64,000 nucleotides of DNA from Bacteroidota bacterium (GTDB taxonomy: Bacteria; Bacteroidota; Bacteroidia; AKYH767-A; OLB10), in NCBI GenBank assembly GCA_016713445.1, contig JADJPB010000020.1, forward strand, positions 1 through 64,000, in the 5' to 3' direction. This document shows positions 1 through 9,700 of this stretch, in pieces; position 1 is the first letter of the stretch; every line of letters begins with the position of its first letter. A program made the translations under genes and the position numbers. The notes beneath the pieces are model-generated. The model searched no databases and had not been told where the DNA came from. It worked only from the letters and a program-made list of their open reading frames with translations.

Positions 1-554
1 CATATTTATAATTACCCATATCTAAATAATTATTCAAAGCTTCCGTAAACTCTTTCCGGTAAACAGGTTCACGAGCTATCGCTAATAAAAAATCTTCTTC
101 CCGTTGATTAATAAATTTAGTGGAGCCACCAAGATTCTTGTTTAAAGTATCAATCACAATATCCAGAATTTTACTTCTTAGAGCCTTTGCCTTTTCACTT
201 TCTGTCAATAACATCCCAAGATTTAGAAAAGATCTAAAATTGAAAACTCCTAATTGAGGCGCTTTTAGTCCTTCTTGGAGCATCCACCCAAACTCTGCTT
301 TAAATTCTTTTAACGCCTTGCCTTTTAGATTTACATATCCATTGTGCTTTAATTCATCTTCATTTTGGGATAAATAACGATCAATTGTAGAGTTGTCAAT
401 GCCATAAAAATCTGTAATTTGCTGTCTTGTAAATCTATACTCTCCATCGAAAAGCATTCCTGAAATTCCTATGTATACCTGAATACTCTCAATAGCTTTT
501 TTATTATTTAAAATATTCTGGCGGTCCAACTGCCGAAACTGTTAAATCTTTCAT
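1..554 (-). CDS. DNA-binding protein of restriction island, partial, frameshifted
   Basis: The reading begins at ATG 554, runs 16 codons to a stop at 504-506, then continues in another frame with a long open protein that leaves the window at base 1. The readable part contains a helix-turn-helix-like segment (RFTRQQITDFYGIDNSTIDR) followed by a conserved block (FNFRSFLNLGMLLTESEKAK). This resembles the RhuM-like DNA-binding proteins often found inside type I restriction-modification loci, some next to Fic-type toxins. That placement is from memory of the family. It lies downstream of hsdS on the same strand, separated by 141 bases holding two palindromes. The frame break near 505-515 could be a sequencing error. 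The exact function is unknown, and the C-terminus lies outside the window. Confidence 0.6.
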
Positions 555-584
555 TTTTTCATTTAGTGTTAGTAAGTAATAAAC

Positions 585-637
585 GTTTCCCTCACTGACA
601 AAGGAAACAATCACTAATTAATTGATAATTAGTGATT
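585..637. promoter_or_regulatory. Paired palindromes between hsdS and the DNA-binding protein
   Basis: Two inverted repeats lie side by side. The first has GTTTCC at 585-590 and GGAAAC at 603-608. The second is a perfect 12-base palindrome with arms 609-620 and 626-637 around a 5-base loop. It could be an operator for a regulator of the island or a hairpin that ends hsdS transcription. No T-run follows it on the minus strand, which favours an operator. Confidence 0.45.
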
Positions 638-695
638 CTAGTAGCCTTAAAAATCGTAGTTATTAACAATATGGGGCAGTTTTTAACAATTTTGC

Positions 696-2045
696 TCAAA
701 ATTTGACATTTTGCTTGAATTTCATATACCCGGTAACTGCTTCGGCTATCATTGCTTCTCTGTACTCTTTGATTAACTCAATTTCTCTCTCGGCTTTGCT
801 GATGGCAGTGTCAAGGATTTTGGTTTCTGTTTTTATGTATTCAACAATGCGCCTTTGTTCTAGAAGAGTTGGCGGATAGGGCATAATAACATCACGGAGT
901 TTTGACCCATAAGTGTGAACAATGATCTCTCCTTTTGATGAGATGGTTTTTTGATACTTAGCAATTGAACTGTTTTGCGAATAACTGATAAAGTAGCTAT
1001 CAAAACCTTCTTGTTTGAAAATGATTACATCGCCACCAGCAAAAGCAGGTTCGTTGCTGTTGAAAATAACACATTTTCCAATATCTTCTTTTGTTTCTCC
1101 CGAACCTGTAAAAAGTAAATCGCCTTTTTTTAATTCTACTGATTTTGATGCTGTTTCTTTTGTAATTCGGTTGATAATATTTTCAGCAACTATATCATAC
1201 TTGGTGTAAAGGTCTCCGTATAAAATTGCAGGAACCCCTTCATCTGCGTAGATTAATTCTGAACGTGAAATGTTTCCACCTTTCGAAAACCTTCCTATTG
1301 TTCCCCAACCTTCTAACTTCCCAATGCTCAGGAATTTCACCAAATACAGTTTCTTTCATCTTCGCTTTTCATCAATACCTTTGGTTACGGTGTTAGTAAT
1401 AATGCTTTGCCTTTGCTCTTTGAGCAATTCAATAAAGCGTTTTTTGTTTGAATGAAATGGGTGACTTTGGTGGATTCAGTTTCTATAATTTGAGCAGTTG
1501 ACTTTTGTTCCTCAATTGATGGTGGAAAAGGTATGACCACGCTGCTTATGTCATCATAACTTAGTCGACATCTTGTTACACCTTTTGCTGCAATTGCAAA
1601 ATGATGATTAACGATTTTTGATTGCAAAACCCTGAATAAATAATTGCTGTCAATTATCTTTTTCATTTGCTTTTATTTGTGCTAAATGGTATCCACAAAC
1701 TAATCCATCAATCTGTTCAGTAACCAAAGCGGGAACAGCTATATCATTAAATGTTTCAGAATCCTTAGTTAATATAATATCACCTTTATGCACTGTGAAT
1801 TTTTTTATTTCTTCCTCTGATGCAGAGGCATTCATAAAATCCAAACTTTTATCTACATATTCATTCTTATAAACATCAACATAGTTGCAGAGCCTGACCT
1901 TCTTTTCTTCTTTAAGGTTGTGCTTATCTACTGTGCTGAATTTTATATCAGCGATAAACTTTATTCGCCTTATCTCCCAATGCTCGGGCACTTCCGGCAT
2001 CCAGTCAATTCCCGTTTTCTTATATTTTATTGCTTCAACAATCAT
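696..2045 (-). CDS. hsdS: Type I restriction-modification specificity subunit HsdS (frameshifted)
   Basis: HsdS gives sequence specificity to the HsdM/HsdR complex through two target-recognition domains. Three readable pieces (1650-2045, 1385-1666, 696-1343) line up as one protein. The first starts with the conserved PEHWEIRR segment at the head of domain 1. The second carries the end of domain 1 and the first central helix. The third begins at PEHWEVRRLG, the repeat opening domain 2, and ends in the second helical conserved region (LEQRRIVEYIKTET). The start ATG overlaps the hsdM stop (ATGA, 2042-2045), which means translational coupling. At least three frame changes separate the pieces, so the gene is either dead or badly sequenced. 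The two half-repeats make the HsdS call secure. Confidence 0.85.
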
Positions 2046-4287
2046 CCCACAATTTCTTTTAAAAGGTTTTCAGTTTCGTGTTCAATGGCAAACAAGTCGG
2101 CTGCTATGTCAGCTTTGTTGCGTGGCGGTGTGTATTGGTAAAAATATTTGTTGAAGTTTATTTCATAGCCAATTTTGGTTTCGTCTTTATTCCACCAAGC
2201 ATCAGTAGCAAAAGGAATTACTTCCCGTTCAAAAAAAGTTTGTATATCTTCTTTTAGGGGGATGTTTTCATAATCTTTCAAAGCAGGGTCGCTTACATAT
2301 TCTACACTTCCGTCTTTATTTTTCTTTTTAATCACGGCTACTGCTTTCGGGTCTGTCCAGCTTACTGCACCCAACAAATCTTTTTGTCTTTGGATGCCAG
2401 TTTAATGTTTTGCTTTTTCAGTTCCTTGTCAAACTTTTCTTCAAACACATTAAAGTCTTCAAACAATTTATCGCCAAAAGTTTTCAGCCATTGTTTTTGC
2501 GTGGTTCATCAAGTCAAGGTCACGTATCCAAATGGCAGTATCGCAAAGTTGTTTTGCGATTTTCTGTTTCTTCTTAGACAAAGAAGCAATGGTAATTTCT
2601 GCTTCTCCATCTTCGGTTTCTTCATCGTCATTGTCTTGCATAAAGTAGTTAATGAGCCATTGTTCCAGTTTGGTAGTTGCATTTTTGATATACACTTCGT
2701 TGCCAAATTCTTTGTAGAGTTCTTCACGTAAAGCAGAGTTGTTGCTTACAAAACGAAGTGAAGCCACTTTTTTAGTAGTAAACTGCACCATTAAACGTAA
2801 AGGTCGATGTACAATAATTTGAGCATAACCAAACTCGTTATTGTCAAACAATTTGCTGAATTCTGTTTCTTTAAAATTTTGGTAGAGTTTGGTTATATCA
2901 TTAATATTTCGAGTACTAACTCATTGCGCTTGCTACCTAATGATTTTTTCATTTTAGCATAAAACTGATCACCATTAGCATTAATAAGTTGCACTTTACC
3001 TTTCCTATGTTTTGGTTTTCTGTTAGAAATAATGAAAATGTATGTGGGAATACCTGTGTTGTAAAAGATATCATTTGGCAATGCTATAATTGCTTCGAGC
3101 ATATCACTTTCAATGATGTGTTTTCTGATATTGCTTTCACCTTGCCCTGCATCTCCAGTAAACAAAGCAGAGCCATTATGAACAGAAGCAATTCGGCTAC
3201 CTTGTTCTGTATCCTTCATCTTACTAAGCATGTGCAATACAAACATTAACTGTCCATCATTAATTCTTGTAACAGCCGGCTCTGCTATATTAGAGTATTG
3301 AGGCGTAATTTGAAATCGTGGATCTATGATTTTCCCCTTGTCACCTACACTTAATGTTTTTTTATCATCAGCCCAACTAATACCGTAAGGTGGATTGGTA
3401 AGCATAAAGTCAAAACGTAGTTCTTTGGGAAAACCGTATTGGCTCAACGTGCTGCCGTATACAATTTTTTCGGGGTCTTCTCCTTTCAAAAGCATATCAG
3501 ATTTAGAAATTGCGTAAATAGTTGGTGTATTCTCCTGACCATATACATGAACCGTAGCTTTCGAATTTATTTCACCATCTTCATCGGTTATATACTTTTT
3601 CGATTCGGTTAACATAGCTCCCGAACCAGCACAAGGGTCATAGATTAGAAATGTTCCATTCTGTATTTGGTCTTTTACTGGCAAAAACAAAACGTGCGTC
3701 ATCAATTCAATAATCTCACGGGGCGTAAAATGTCGTCCTGCTTCGGCATTTGTGGCTTCATTAAACCTACGGAGCAAGTCTTCAAACACATAACCCATAG
3801 CTAAAGGAGGCAAACTCTCAGGTCGTAAATCAATTTTAGGAGAAACAAATTTTTCAATAGTAGAAAAAAGTTTGCCTGACTCTTCTAAGGTTTCGAGTTC
3901 ATTACGAAACTTAAACTTGGTGATTATATCTTGAACATTGTCTGAAAATCCATTTAAATAATTCTCAAAATTGCTTCTTAGGTTTTTCGGATCATCCAGC
4001 AAGTTTTTCAATGTGTATAACGAAGTATTGTAAAATGCTTGTCCGCTACCATTTTGCTTACTAGTTAACAAAGCCGTTAAGTCGTTCAGTTTAGTTTTGT
4101 ACTTCTCGTGCGTTTCTATTACCTTTTCTTTTGTTGGCTCTAGAACAGCATCTAAACGTCTGATAACAGTCATCGGAAGAATAACATCCTTGTATTTACT
4201 TGGCTCGTAGGTATTGATTAATATCTGGTCAGCAACGGAATATATAAAATTAATAAGTGGCTGAAGTGATTGTGTATTTAAACTCAT
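2042..4287 (-). CDS. hsdM: Type I restriction-modification DNA methyltransferase HsdM (frameshifted)
   Basis: HsdM is the adenine-N6 methyltransferase subunit of a type I system. The first piece (2893-4287, 464 residues) contains the N-terminal helical domain and the catalytic domain, with the SAM motif DPCAGSG near residue 215 and the catalytic NPPYG near residue 300. Two further pieces (2468-2851 and 2042-2377) continue the C-terminal region, rich in KNKDG and FNKYFY segments typical of HsdM tails. Full length would be near 740 residues. Two or three frame changes (about 2860-2890, 2380-2510) interrupt it. It starts 6 bases after the stop of the XRE regulator and overlaps hsdS by four bases, so the three form one operon. 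No hsdR is visible; it may lie left of base 1. Confidence 0.88.
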
Positions 4288-4293
4288 TTATTC

Positions 4294-4609
4294 TTACTTT
4301 TTAGAAAGTGTATTTTTTATTCTTTGAAATTTCAATTTTTCCTCAGCCACTTGTATTGCAATAAGTCCTACATGTTCATCTTGTACTTCAGAGGCAAGCT
4401 TATCACTTAGCCATGCAACCAATAATTCATCTGCATTCACTCTGTAAAACCTAGCAAAGGCAAGCACCTGCTTTTTACTTGGTTTTCCTCTCGTCTCTTT
4501 CAATTTTACTTAGTAATGCAGTATCCATTTCCATACCAGCGGCAACTTGTCGAAGGAGGAGGCTTTCTCCACCTCGAAGCATTCGTAGTTTTTGACCTAT
4601 AGTTTCCAC
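4294..4609 (-). CDS. XRE-type helix-turn-helix regulator (frameshifted)
   Basis: The N-terminal half reads from GTG 4609: GQKLRMLRGGESLLLRQVAA then GMEMDTALLSKIER, a classic XRE/Cro helix-turn-helix with the conserved LSKIERGxRKPS turn. After this the frame shifts near 4500-4505 into KPSKKQVLAFARFYRVNADE and a helical C-terminus ending at 4294. Combined length is about 105 residues, a normal size for such a regulator. It is the first gene of the hsdM-hsdS operon, so it probably controls the restriction-modification genes, as controller proteins often do. A perfect TAnnTTTG box lies 30 bases upstream. The start codon is my choice from the conserved HTH position; no ATG fits better. Confidence 0.72.
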
Positions 4610-4639
4610 TTTTATTAAATTTGACTTGTCTGTATTTGT

Positions 4640-4647
4640 CAAATGTA
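4640..4647 (-). promoter_or_regulatory. Promoter -7 box of the XRE-hsdMS operon
   Basis: On the minus strand these bases read TACATTTG, a perfect match to the Bacteroidota -7 consensus TAnnTTTG. It lies 30 bases before the proposed GTG start of the XRE regulator. Confidence 0.5.
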
Positions 4648-5206
4648 ATTTAGAATGACCTATTTACAAAACAATGACCTGTAAATATCCCAATTGATTG
4701 ATTATAAGGTTTTAGAATAAGTATAAGTAGAAATCAGAAGTCTGTTTTGCAAAACTATCGGTGTTAAATGGAATATTCAATTTAAGTAGCCAAAGTAAGA
4801 CCCTTAATTTAGCGGGCTATATACCGTATTTAATTTAGCGTTGAACACTAATTACGATGATTTAAGGAAGCAGAGGTGCGCAAATTTTTTTTCAAATTTT
4901 TTTTTTCCAAATTTTTCAAGACGAGCCATCCCTAAAAAGTCCAATTATTTTTTGCAAAAAACAACAGCCCCAGATTTCAAGCTTTCACCTGGAAGACTAA
5001 CTTCCTAATTTCAACTAATATTGGTATACAAAATTATTCAATGAAGTTGGAAAAAATGTTTTCTTCCAGGTTGAGTGAACATTTTTGTATATCAAATAAG
5101 AATTGGAATTTAGGTATAATTTACCTCTGTAAAATATAAATTATTTTCAGTAACTTCACGATATAAATAAACGTTTTAATAGAACCAACAATTATTAGAT
5201 TAAGTA
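4648..5206. other. AT-rich intergenic region with crossed inverted repeats
   Basis: No gene is visible here. The region separates the minus-strand restriction operon from the plus-strand recombinase cassette. It contains long T-runs near 4887-4912. It also holds two interleaved inverted repeats: a perfect 10-base pair (4987-4996 with 5062-5071) and a 13-base pair with one mismatch (5021-5033 with 5083-5095). This could be a control region or an attachment or inversion site for the recombinases encoded nearby. Confidence 0.45.
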
Positions 5207-6057
5207 TGAAAACCCAAAATGCATTTAAAGTGATTAAGTATTTTGAACTGGATGAGAGAATTAATATTCATAATTACCGCCAAAAGGCTGTAAAGGTTGA
5301 ATTTGACAAAGAAGTCTTTATGACTGGATAGATTTAGAAGGGAATGAAGAAAATTGAGGACGGCTTTCGGCACTACGAAGAGATTTCCGAAAGGCATTTC
5401 CAAGATGCAGAAAAGTTAAATTACTATACAAACACTTGGGTGGAAAAAAGGCTCTACAGTGAAATTCAAACGCTTTTAAAAGAGGTTGAGCTCAATTTAT
5501 GTGCTGACACATTGTGTATGATAGTAACTTGTATAAGACATGATGCTCGCAGGATTAAATCAATAAATGAATGGTTGAATAATACAGACGAAGATTTTGA
5601 GTTTTTGAAACTGTACAAGGCATTATGGGATATTGTCAACAACGATGAACCTGCTACTTCAATTTCAATAAATTCTTGTAAACGCATTTTGGTGAAGACC
5701 CAGCATGCCAAGTGCAGTGTGAAGCGGATTCTTGATGCATTAGAATCGTCTTGTAAATTTAACTTGCGAATGGAGTATGAAAAGAAGGCTGAACAATATA
5801 TTCACTATGATTGGAAACCATACGAGATAAAGAACTACTATCAGAATTTTAGAAAGCATGTAGTAAAGAAATTAGATGCATTATTATTCATTCAAATTGA
5901 ACATCAGCCATTACGTTACTTTTTCATTGACCAGATTTTAGCCATAGCTGGTTATGAAAAGCACAAAATAGTTAGTTATATAATTAATGGTAAAGATGGT
6001 GTTCGAAAGAGAGATAATATTAATCGTAAGATGAAACAGATTTTTGAAAAGGCTTAA
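5207..6057 (+). CDS. Hypothetical protein of the mobile island (frameshifted)
   Basis: The N-terminus starts at ATG 5207 (MKTQNAFKVIKYFELDER) and is followed, after frame changes near 5315 and 5345, by a 230-residue stretch open from about 5344 to 6057. Joined, the protein would be about 280 residues. It is mixed charged and mainly helical, without signal peptide or membrane segment; conserved cysteines are scattered (CADTLCMIV, HAKCSVKR). I do not recognise the family. It precedes the methyltransferase and recombinase cassette on the same strand and is followed by a good hairpin terminator, so it is a separate transcription unit within the island. A role tied to the mobile element is likely only from position. 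Confidence 0.5.
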
Positions 6058-6079
6058 TAAGCAAACAACTTGAATGTTG

Positions 6080-6107
6080 GGGTGATGAATAATTCGTCAC
6101 CCTTTTT
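6080..6107 (+). terminator. Hairpin terminator after the island hypothetical gene
   Basis: GGGTGA at 6080-6085 pairs with TCACCC at 6097-6102, with an inner GAAT/ATTC stem after one mismatch, and a run of five Ts follows. It lies just after the stop at 6057. Confidence 0.7.
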
Positions 6108-6205
6108 ATTGCCAATAAATTGTGTGTGTGTTTATTAAAAAAGAAATCGGAGGGCAGTTAAAATTCCTTTTGAGTAACCTCCGGTGTATTTATTTTTCAT
6201 TTGCA

Positions 6206-6573
6206 ATGATAAAATTAAATCAAATGAAAAAACTTAATCAAATTCTGAGTGAGAAAGTAGGCGAAGGTAGTATAAAAATTCTCATTGAGCCAAATCACCG
6301 CACAAGCAAATTATTAATTACAACAACTAGAAATTTAGATGGCACAAGACCCGAAAATGAATTAGTTCGTAGGAACAGCACTGTAAAATAATTAGCACTT
6401 ATCGCAATGGCAGAAAAACGGGAATGCAAATTATAAAGACAGAATTAATCAATCTTGATGAAATTCAGACATCAGTAATAGGAGACCACAATGAACAACC
6501 TGTAACAGGGCATTCATTGACAACTGCTCCGAATAATGATACCGCTTTCTGCATGTACCCGAATACTAAATGA
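6206..6573 (+). CDS. Small hypothetical protein, first gene of recombinase cassette (frameshifted)
   Basis: Open from ATG 6206 (MIKLNQMKKLNQIL; an alternative ATG is at 6224) to about 6390. It then continues in a second frame (TYRNGRKTGMQIIKTELI) to a stop at 6571-6573. Joined, it gives about 120 residues of beta-rich, charged sequence. It has no family I can name. The next gene begins inside its 3' end, which suggests translational coupling through the whole cassette to the recombinases. That the two frames belong together is an inference from continuous open sequence and composition. Confidence 0.4.
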
Positions 6574-6733
6574 AATAAAAGGTAAAAGAAAATATACCGA
6601 ATCAGAGATCAAGCTAATTCGAGATACGCTGATTCGCTTTGCCGAAATCGAACATTTAAATTACCAAATAGATAGTTTCACAAAAATAAAACCAAAGCAA
6701 AATGAAAATAATTCAACACAAAATGAACATTGA
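6536..6733 (+). CDS. Small helical hypothetical protein
   Basis: A 65-residue frame from ATG 6536. It is highly charged and helical (EIKGKRKYTESEIKLIRDTL then IRFAEIEHLNYQ), with a lysine and asparagine rich tail. Its start overlaps the end of the preceding small gene and its end overlaps the start of the methyltransferase by about 32 bases, so it sits in a chain of overlapping genes. No known domain is visible. It may be an accessory factor of the recombinase cassette. Confidence is limited because the gene is short. Confidence 0.45.
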   Translation: MIPLSACTRILNEIKGKRKYTESEIKLIRDTLIRFAEIEHLNYQIDSFTKIKPKQNENNSTQNEH

Positions 6734-7655
6734 CATACCACTTCCTACCCAACCACTTAGATACATTGGATCAAAATATAGAATGACTCCATTTTTGATA
6801 GAACAAATTCTCAAATTAAAAAAGAGTTATTTCCTAGATGAATTTCGTGAGGTCTTTGTTGGAACTGGATCTGTTTCATTTGAAATGATGAGAAAGAAAG
6901 AATTTTCATCCTTTCTGCTCAATGATATTGATCCAGCCATTACATGCTACTTTTTGGCGATTCGTGATTACCCAGAACAACTAATAAATCGAATAAAAAC
7001 ATCTGAGTTCAGCAAGATATTTTATGCTGAATCAATTATAATTTTGAAGAAACTCCAAGCAGTTCCACTTTGTGCAAACGAAATAGTAAATATCGCTTTT
7101 CGCAAACTATTCGTTCATCGTTATTCCTTTTCGGGATTAGGTGTTAAATCTACCACACCTGTAACCAAGGGAAATAACAGATGGAATGATCTAAAATTGA
7201 TAGAAGCAGTTGAGATTTTACATGCAAGAGCCAAGAATTCAAATTTGAAAATTGAAAACAAACACTATTTTGAATTTCTTGCAGAAAAAAATGATCGTGC
7301 TTTGATTTATCTTGACCCACCCTATGTTGGAGTCGGTGAACAGGTTTACCAATTTGGTTTTAATTTTTGTGATCATATTCACCTAGCCGAATCAATAAAG
7401 AATAGTCCTCATCCTTTCATATTAAGTTACGATAATCATGAGTTAGTATTGGATTTATACAGCTCATGGACTAAGATAATGAAAGTACCTATTTGGTATC
7501 CAAACCAAAATAGCAGGAAAGAAGAATTAATAATTACACCATTAAAATCAAATCGGATTCGGGTTTACATGGGTGTAGTAAATCCTTTACGGAAATCATG
7601 TTCCTTCATACCCCAAAAAATAAGTTTCAGTAAAATAAAAACCAAAGTAAAATGA
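6702..7655 (+). CDS. D12-class adenine-N6 DNA methyltransferase (Dam-like)
   Basis: This enzyme transfers a methyl group from SAM to N6 of adenine in DNA. The N-terminus has RYIGSKYRM, the D12-family opening segment that binds SAM. FVGTGSVSF near residue 51 is the FxGxGS motif, and DPPY near residue 203 is the catalytic motif IV. The length of 317 residues fits the family. The ATG at 6723 (MNIDIPLP) is an equally good start. No cognate restriction enzyme is adjacent, so it is an orphan methyltransferase, typical cargo of phages and integrative elements. It overlaps the following resolvase-like gene by four bases (ATGA), so it is co-translated with the recombinases. The C-terminal 40 residues are basic and look poorly conserved. 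Confidence 0.88.
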   Translation: MKIIQHKMNIDIPLPTQPLRYIGSKYRMTPFLIEQILKLKKSYFLDEFREVFVGTGSVSFEMMRKKEFSSFLLNDIDPAITCYFLAIRDYPEQLINRIKTSEFSKIFYAESIIILKKLQAVPLCANEIVNIAFRKLFVHRYSFSGLGVKSTTPVTKGNNRWNDLKLIEAVEILHARAKNSNLKIENKHYFEFLAEKNDRALIYLDPPYVGVGEQVYQFGFNFCDHIHLAESIKNSPHPFILSYDNHELVLDLYSSWTKIMKVPIWYPNQNSRKEELIITPLKSNRIRVYMGVVNPLRKSCSFIPQKISFSKIKTKVK

Positions 7656-8011
7656 AAGCAGTTCTCTATGCCAGGGTGGCATCAAGGTCACAAGATGAAA
7701 ATGAAAACAAGATTGAAAACCAACTCGATCAACTAGAAGCTTATTGCAAACAGCGAAGTATTCAAGTCGTAAAAGTATATTACGATGTCGGTTGCGGAAT
7801 GGATTTCAACAGAAAAGGGTATAGGGAAATGATAACTGATATTGAAAAAGGAGTGGTCAATGTTCATTTGCTTATTTGCACCGGAAATTCCCGATTAAGT
7901 AGAGACCTTACATCAACTTTTCTCGTTGCGAAAACAATGTTAAAACACAAAGTGAAAATACGGTTTATCAATACACTAAATTTAAAAAAGGAACAAAATG
8001 GAAACAACTGA
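7652..8011 (+). CDS. Small serine-recombinase catalytic-domain protein, catalytic serine possibly lost
   Basis: A 119-residue protein matching only the resolvase/invertase N-terminal domain. It begins MKAVLYARVASRSQDE and contains NSRLSRDLTSTF, the conserved arginine segment of the active site. In active enzymes the first motif is YxRVS; here the serine position reads Ala10 with a serine one residue later. The protein may therefore be catalytically dead or use a shifted serine. It has no DNA-binding tail. It overlaps the methyltransferase by four bases and the next recombinase by 14. A remnant of its 3' end occurs again at 8805-8889 before the second large recombinase, so it was part of the duplicated unit. 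It may act as a partner or regulator of the larger recombinases. Confidence 0.7.
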   Translation: MKAVLYARVASRSQDENENKIENQLDQLEAYCKQRSIQVVKVYYDVGCGMDFNRKGYREMITDIEKGVVNVHLLICTGNSRLSRDLTSTFLVAKTMLKHKVKIRFINTLNLKKEQNGNN

Positions 8012-9700
8012 TATTGTAATATACACAAGAGTATCGACTGAGGAGCAAAAAAAGCAAGGTTTCAGTTTGCAAGAACAAGAAAGAATGTTAAGGCAGTTCG
8101 CATTAAGAAATAATTACAATGTTATCGAACACTACCAAGAGGATTATTCTGCTAAAGACTTTAATCGCCCAGCATTTAAAGGATTTTTGGAAGATGTAGA
8201 ATCTAAACTTATTCGCCCAAAAATTTTATTATGCGTTAGAATTGATCGATTCAGTCGGAATTTATATGATTCCTTAGATATGATTTCTCAATTGAAAAAA
8301 CTGGGTATTGAAGTTCAATTTGCGGATCGGAACTATGATACCGGGAATCCTGAAGATCTCATCATAAAATTGATCGACATGGCAATAGCACAGGTGTTTA
8401 ATGGACGAATATCTGTCAACACAAAAAAGGGGAAGCGAGAAGCACAACGGAAGGGTCGCTTTATGGGTCGGGCACCTCTTGGCTTCACGAATAATAAACT
8501 AGATAAAACAGTTGTCATAAACCCTAATACTGCTAAACATGTAGTAAAGGCATTTGAGCTAATGGCATCTGGCATTTATTATGCGGAAGAGGTAAGACGT
8601 ACACTAAAAGATGATGGCATATATATTACAAAAACAAAAGTTTTTAGATTTGTTACGGAATCGGTTCTATTACGGAATAATTACAATCCAGCCCTTCCAA
8701 AATGAGCCTGAAATGACACTTAAAGGAATTCACGAACCACTCATTAGTGAGGAATTATTTAATAGAGTCCAATGGGTTTTTAACAACCGAAAAAAAGCTT
8801 AAGGCAACTTTTCTCGTAGCGAAAACAATGCTAAAGCGCAAAGTGGAAATAAGATTTATCAATACATCTGAATTAGAAAATGAATTAGAATGGATACTAC
8901 AGATATTGTAATTTACACAAGAGTCTCGACTGACGAGCAAAAAAAACAAGGTTTCAGTTTACAGGAGCAAGAACGTAGTCTACGTCATTATGCAGTGAAA
9001 AATAAAATGAATGTAATTGCCCATTACCAGGATGATTATAGTGCAAAAGATTTTAATCGACCTCAATTCAAGCAATTTTTGCAGGACGTAGAATCAAAAC
9101 GAATTCGACCTAAAATATTATTATGTGTTAGAATTGATCGCTTCTCCCGGAATTTGCATGATTCATTGGAGATGCAAGTTCGTCTGAAAAAACTGGGTAT
9201 TGAAGTTCAATTTGCGGATCGAAACTACGATACCGGGAATCCCGAAGACTTAATCATGAAAGTAATTGACATGGCAATTGCTCAAGTGTACAACGAACGA
9301 TTAAGCATCAATACTAAGCGAGGGATGAGAGAAGCCCAAAGGGAAGGTCGATTTATGGGACGTGCTCCTCTTGGATATTCCAATAACAAGATTGATAAAA
9401 CGGTTATCATAAATACAAGTACTGCTAAACATGTAGTAAAGGCATTTGAGCTAATGGCATCTGGACTTTATTATGCGGAAGATGTAAGACGTATACTAAA
9501 GGATGATGGCATGTATATAACAAAACAAAAGTTTTTGGATTTGTTACGGAATCGGTTCTATTGCGGAATAATTACAATCCAGCCGTTCCGAAATGAGCCT
9601 GGAATGACGCTCAAAGGAATTCACGAACCAATAATCAGTGAGGAATTGTTCAATAGAGTTCAATGGGTTTTCAATTCCCGTAAAAAGGCAAAAGGATTGA
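7914..9700 (+). repeat. Tandem duplication of a recombinase unit (about 891 bases)
   Basis: The segment starting at 7914 (CAACTTTTCTCG, the end of the small resolvase gene) recurs at 8805, offset by 891 bases. The start codons of the two large recombinases, 7998 and 8890, are offset by 892. Copy 1 runs to about 8800 and copy 2 to about 9690. Most of the repeat has diverged to about 75-80%, but two patches of 44-56 bases are identical or almost so. Confidence 0.85.
7998..8802 (+). CDS. Serine recombinase copy A, C-terminally truncated and frameshifted
   Basis: The catalytic resolvase domain opens with IYTRVSTEEQ (Ser13 is the nucleophile) and contains RIDRFSRNLYDSLDM, followed by the start of the recombinase domain (GRAPLGFTNNK). 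A frame change near 8635-8645 leads to KFLDLLRNRFYYG, and the protein ends at 8802 after NRKKA. It lacks the zinc ribbon and coiled coil that copy B retains, so it is about 270 residues against the usual 480 or more. It is roughly 80% identical to copy B at protein level over the shared part. The end coincides with the junction of a tandem duplication. It may still bind and cut DNA weakly, or be a relic. Confidence 0.8.

Noticed and set aside
5200..5403. A minus-strand open frame over the start of the island hypothetical gene
   Set aside because: It is antisense to a longer plus-strand coding region with consistent composition.
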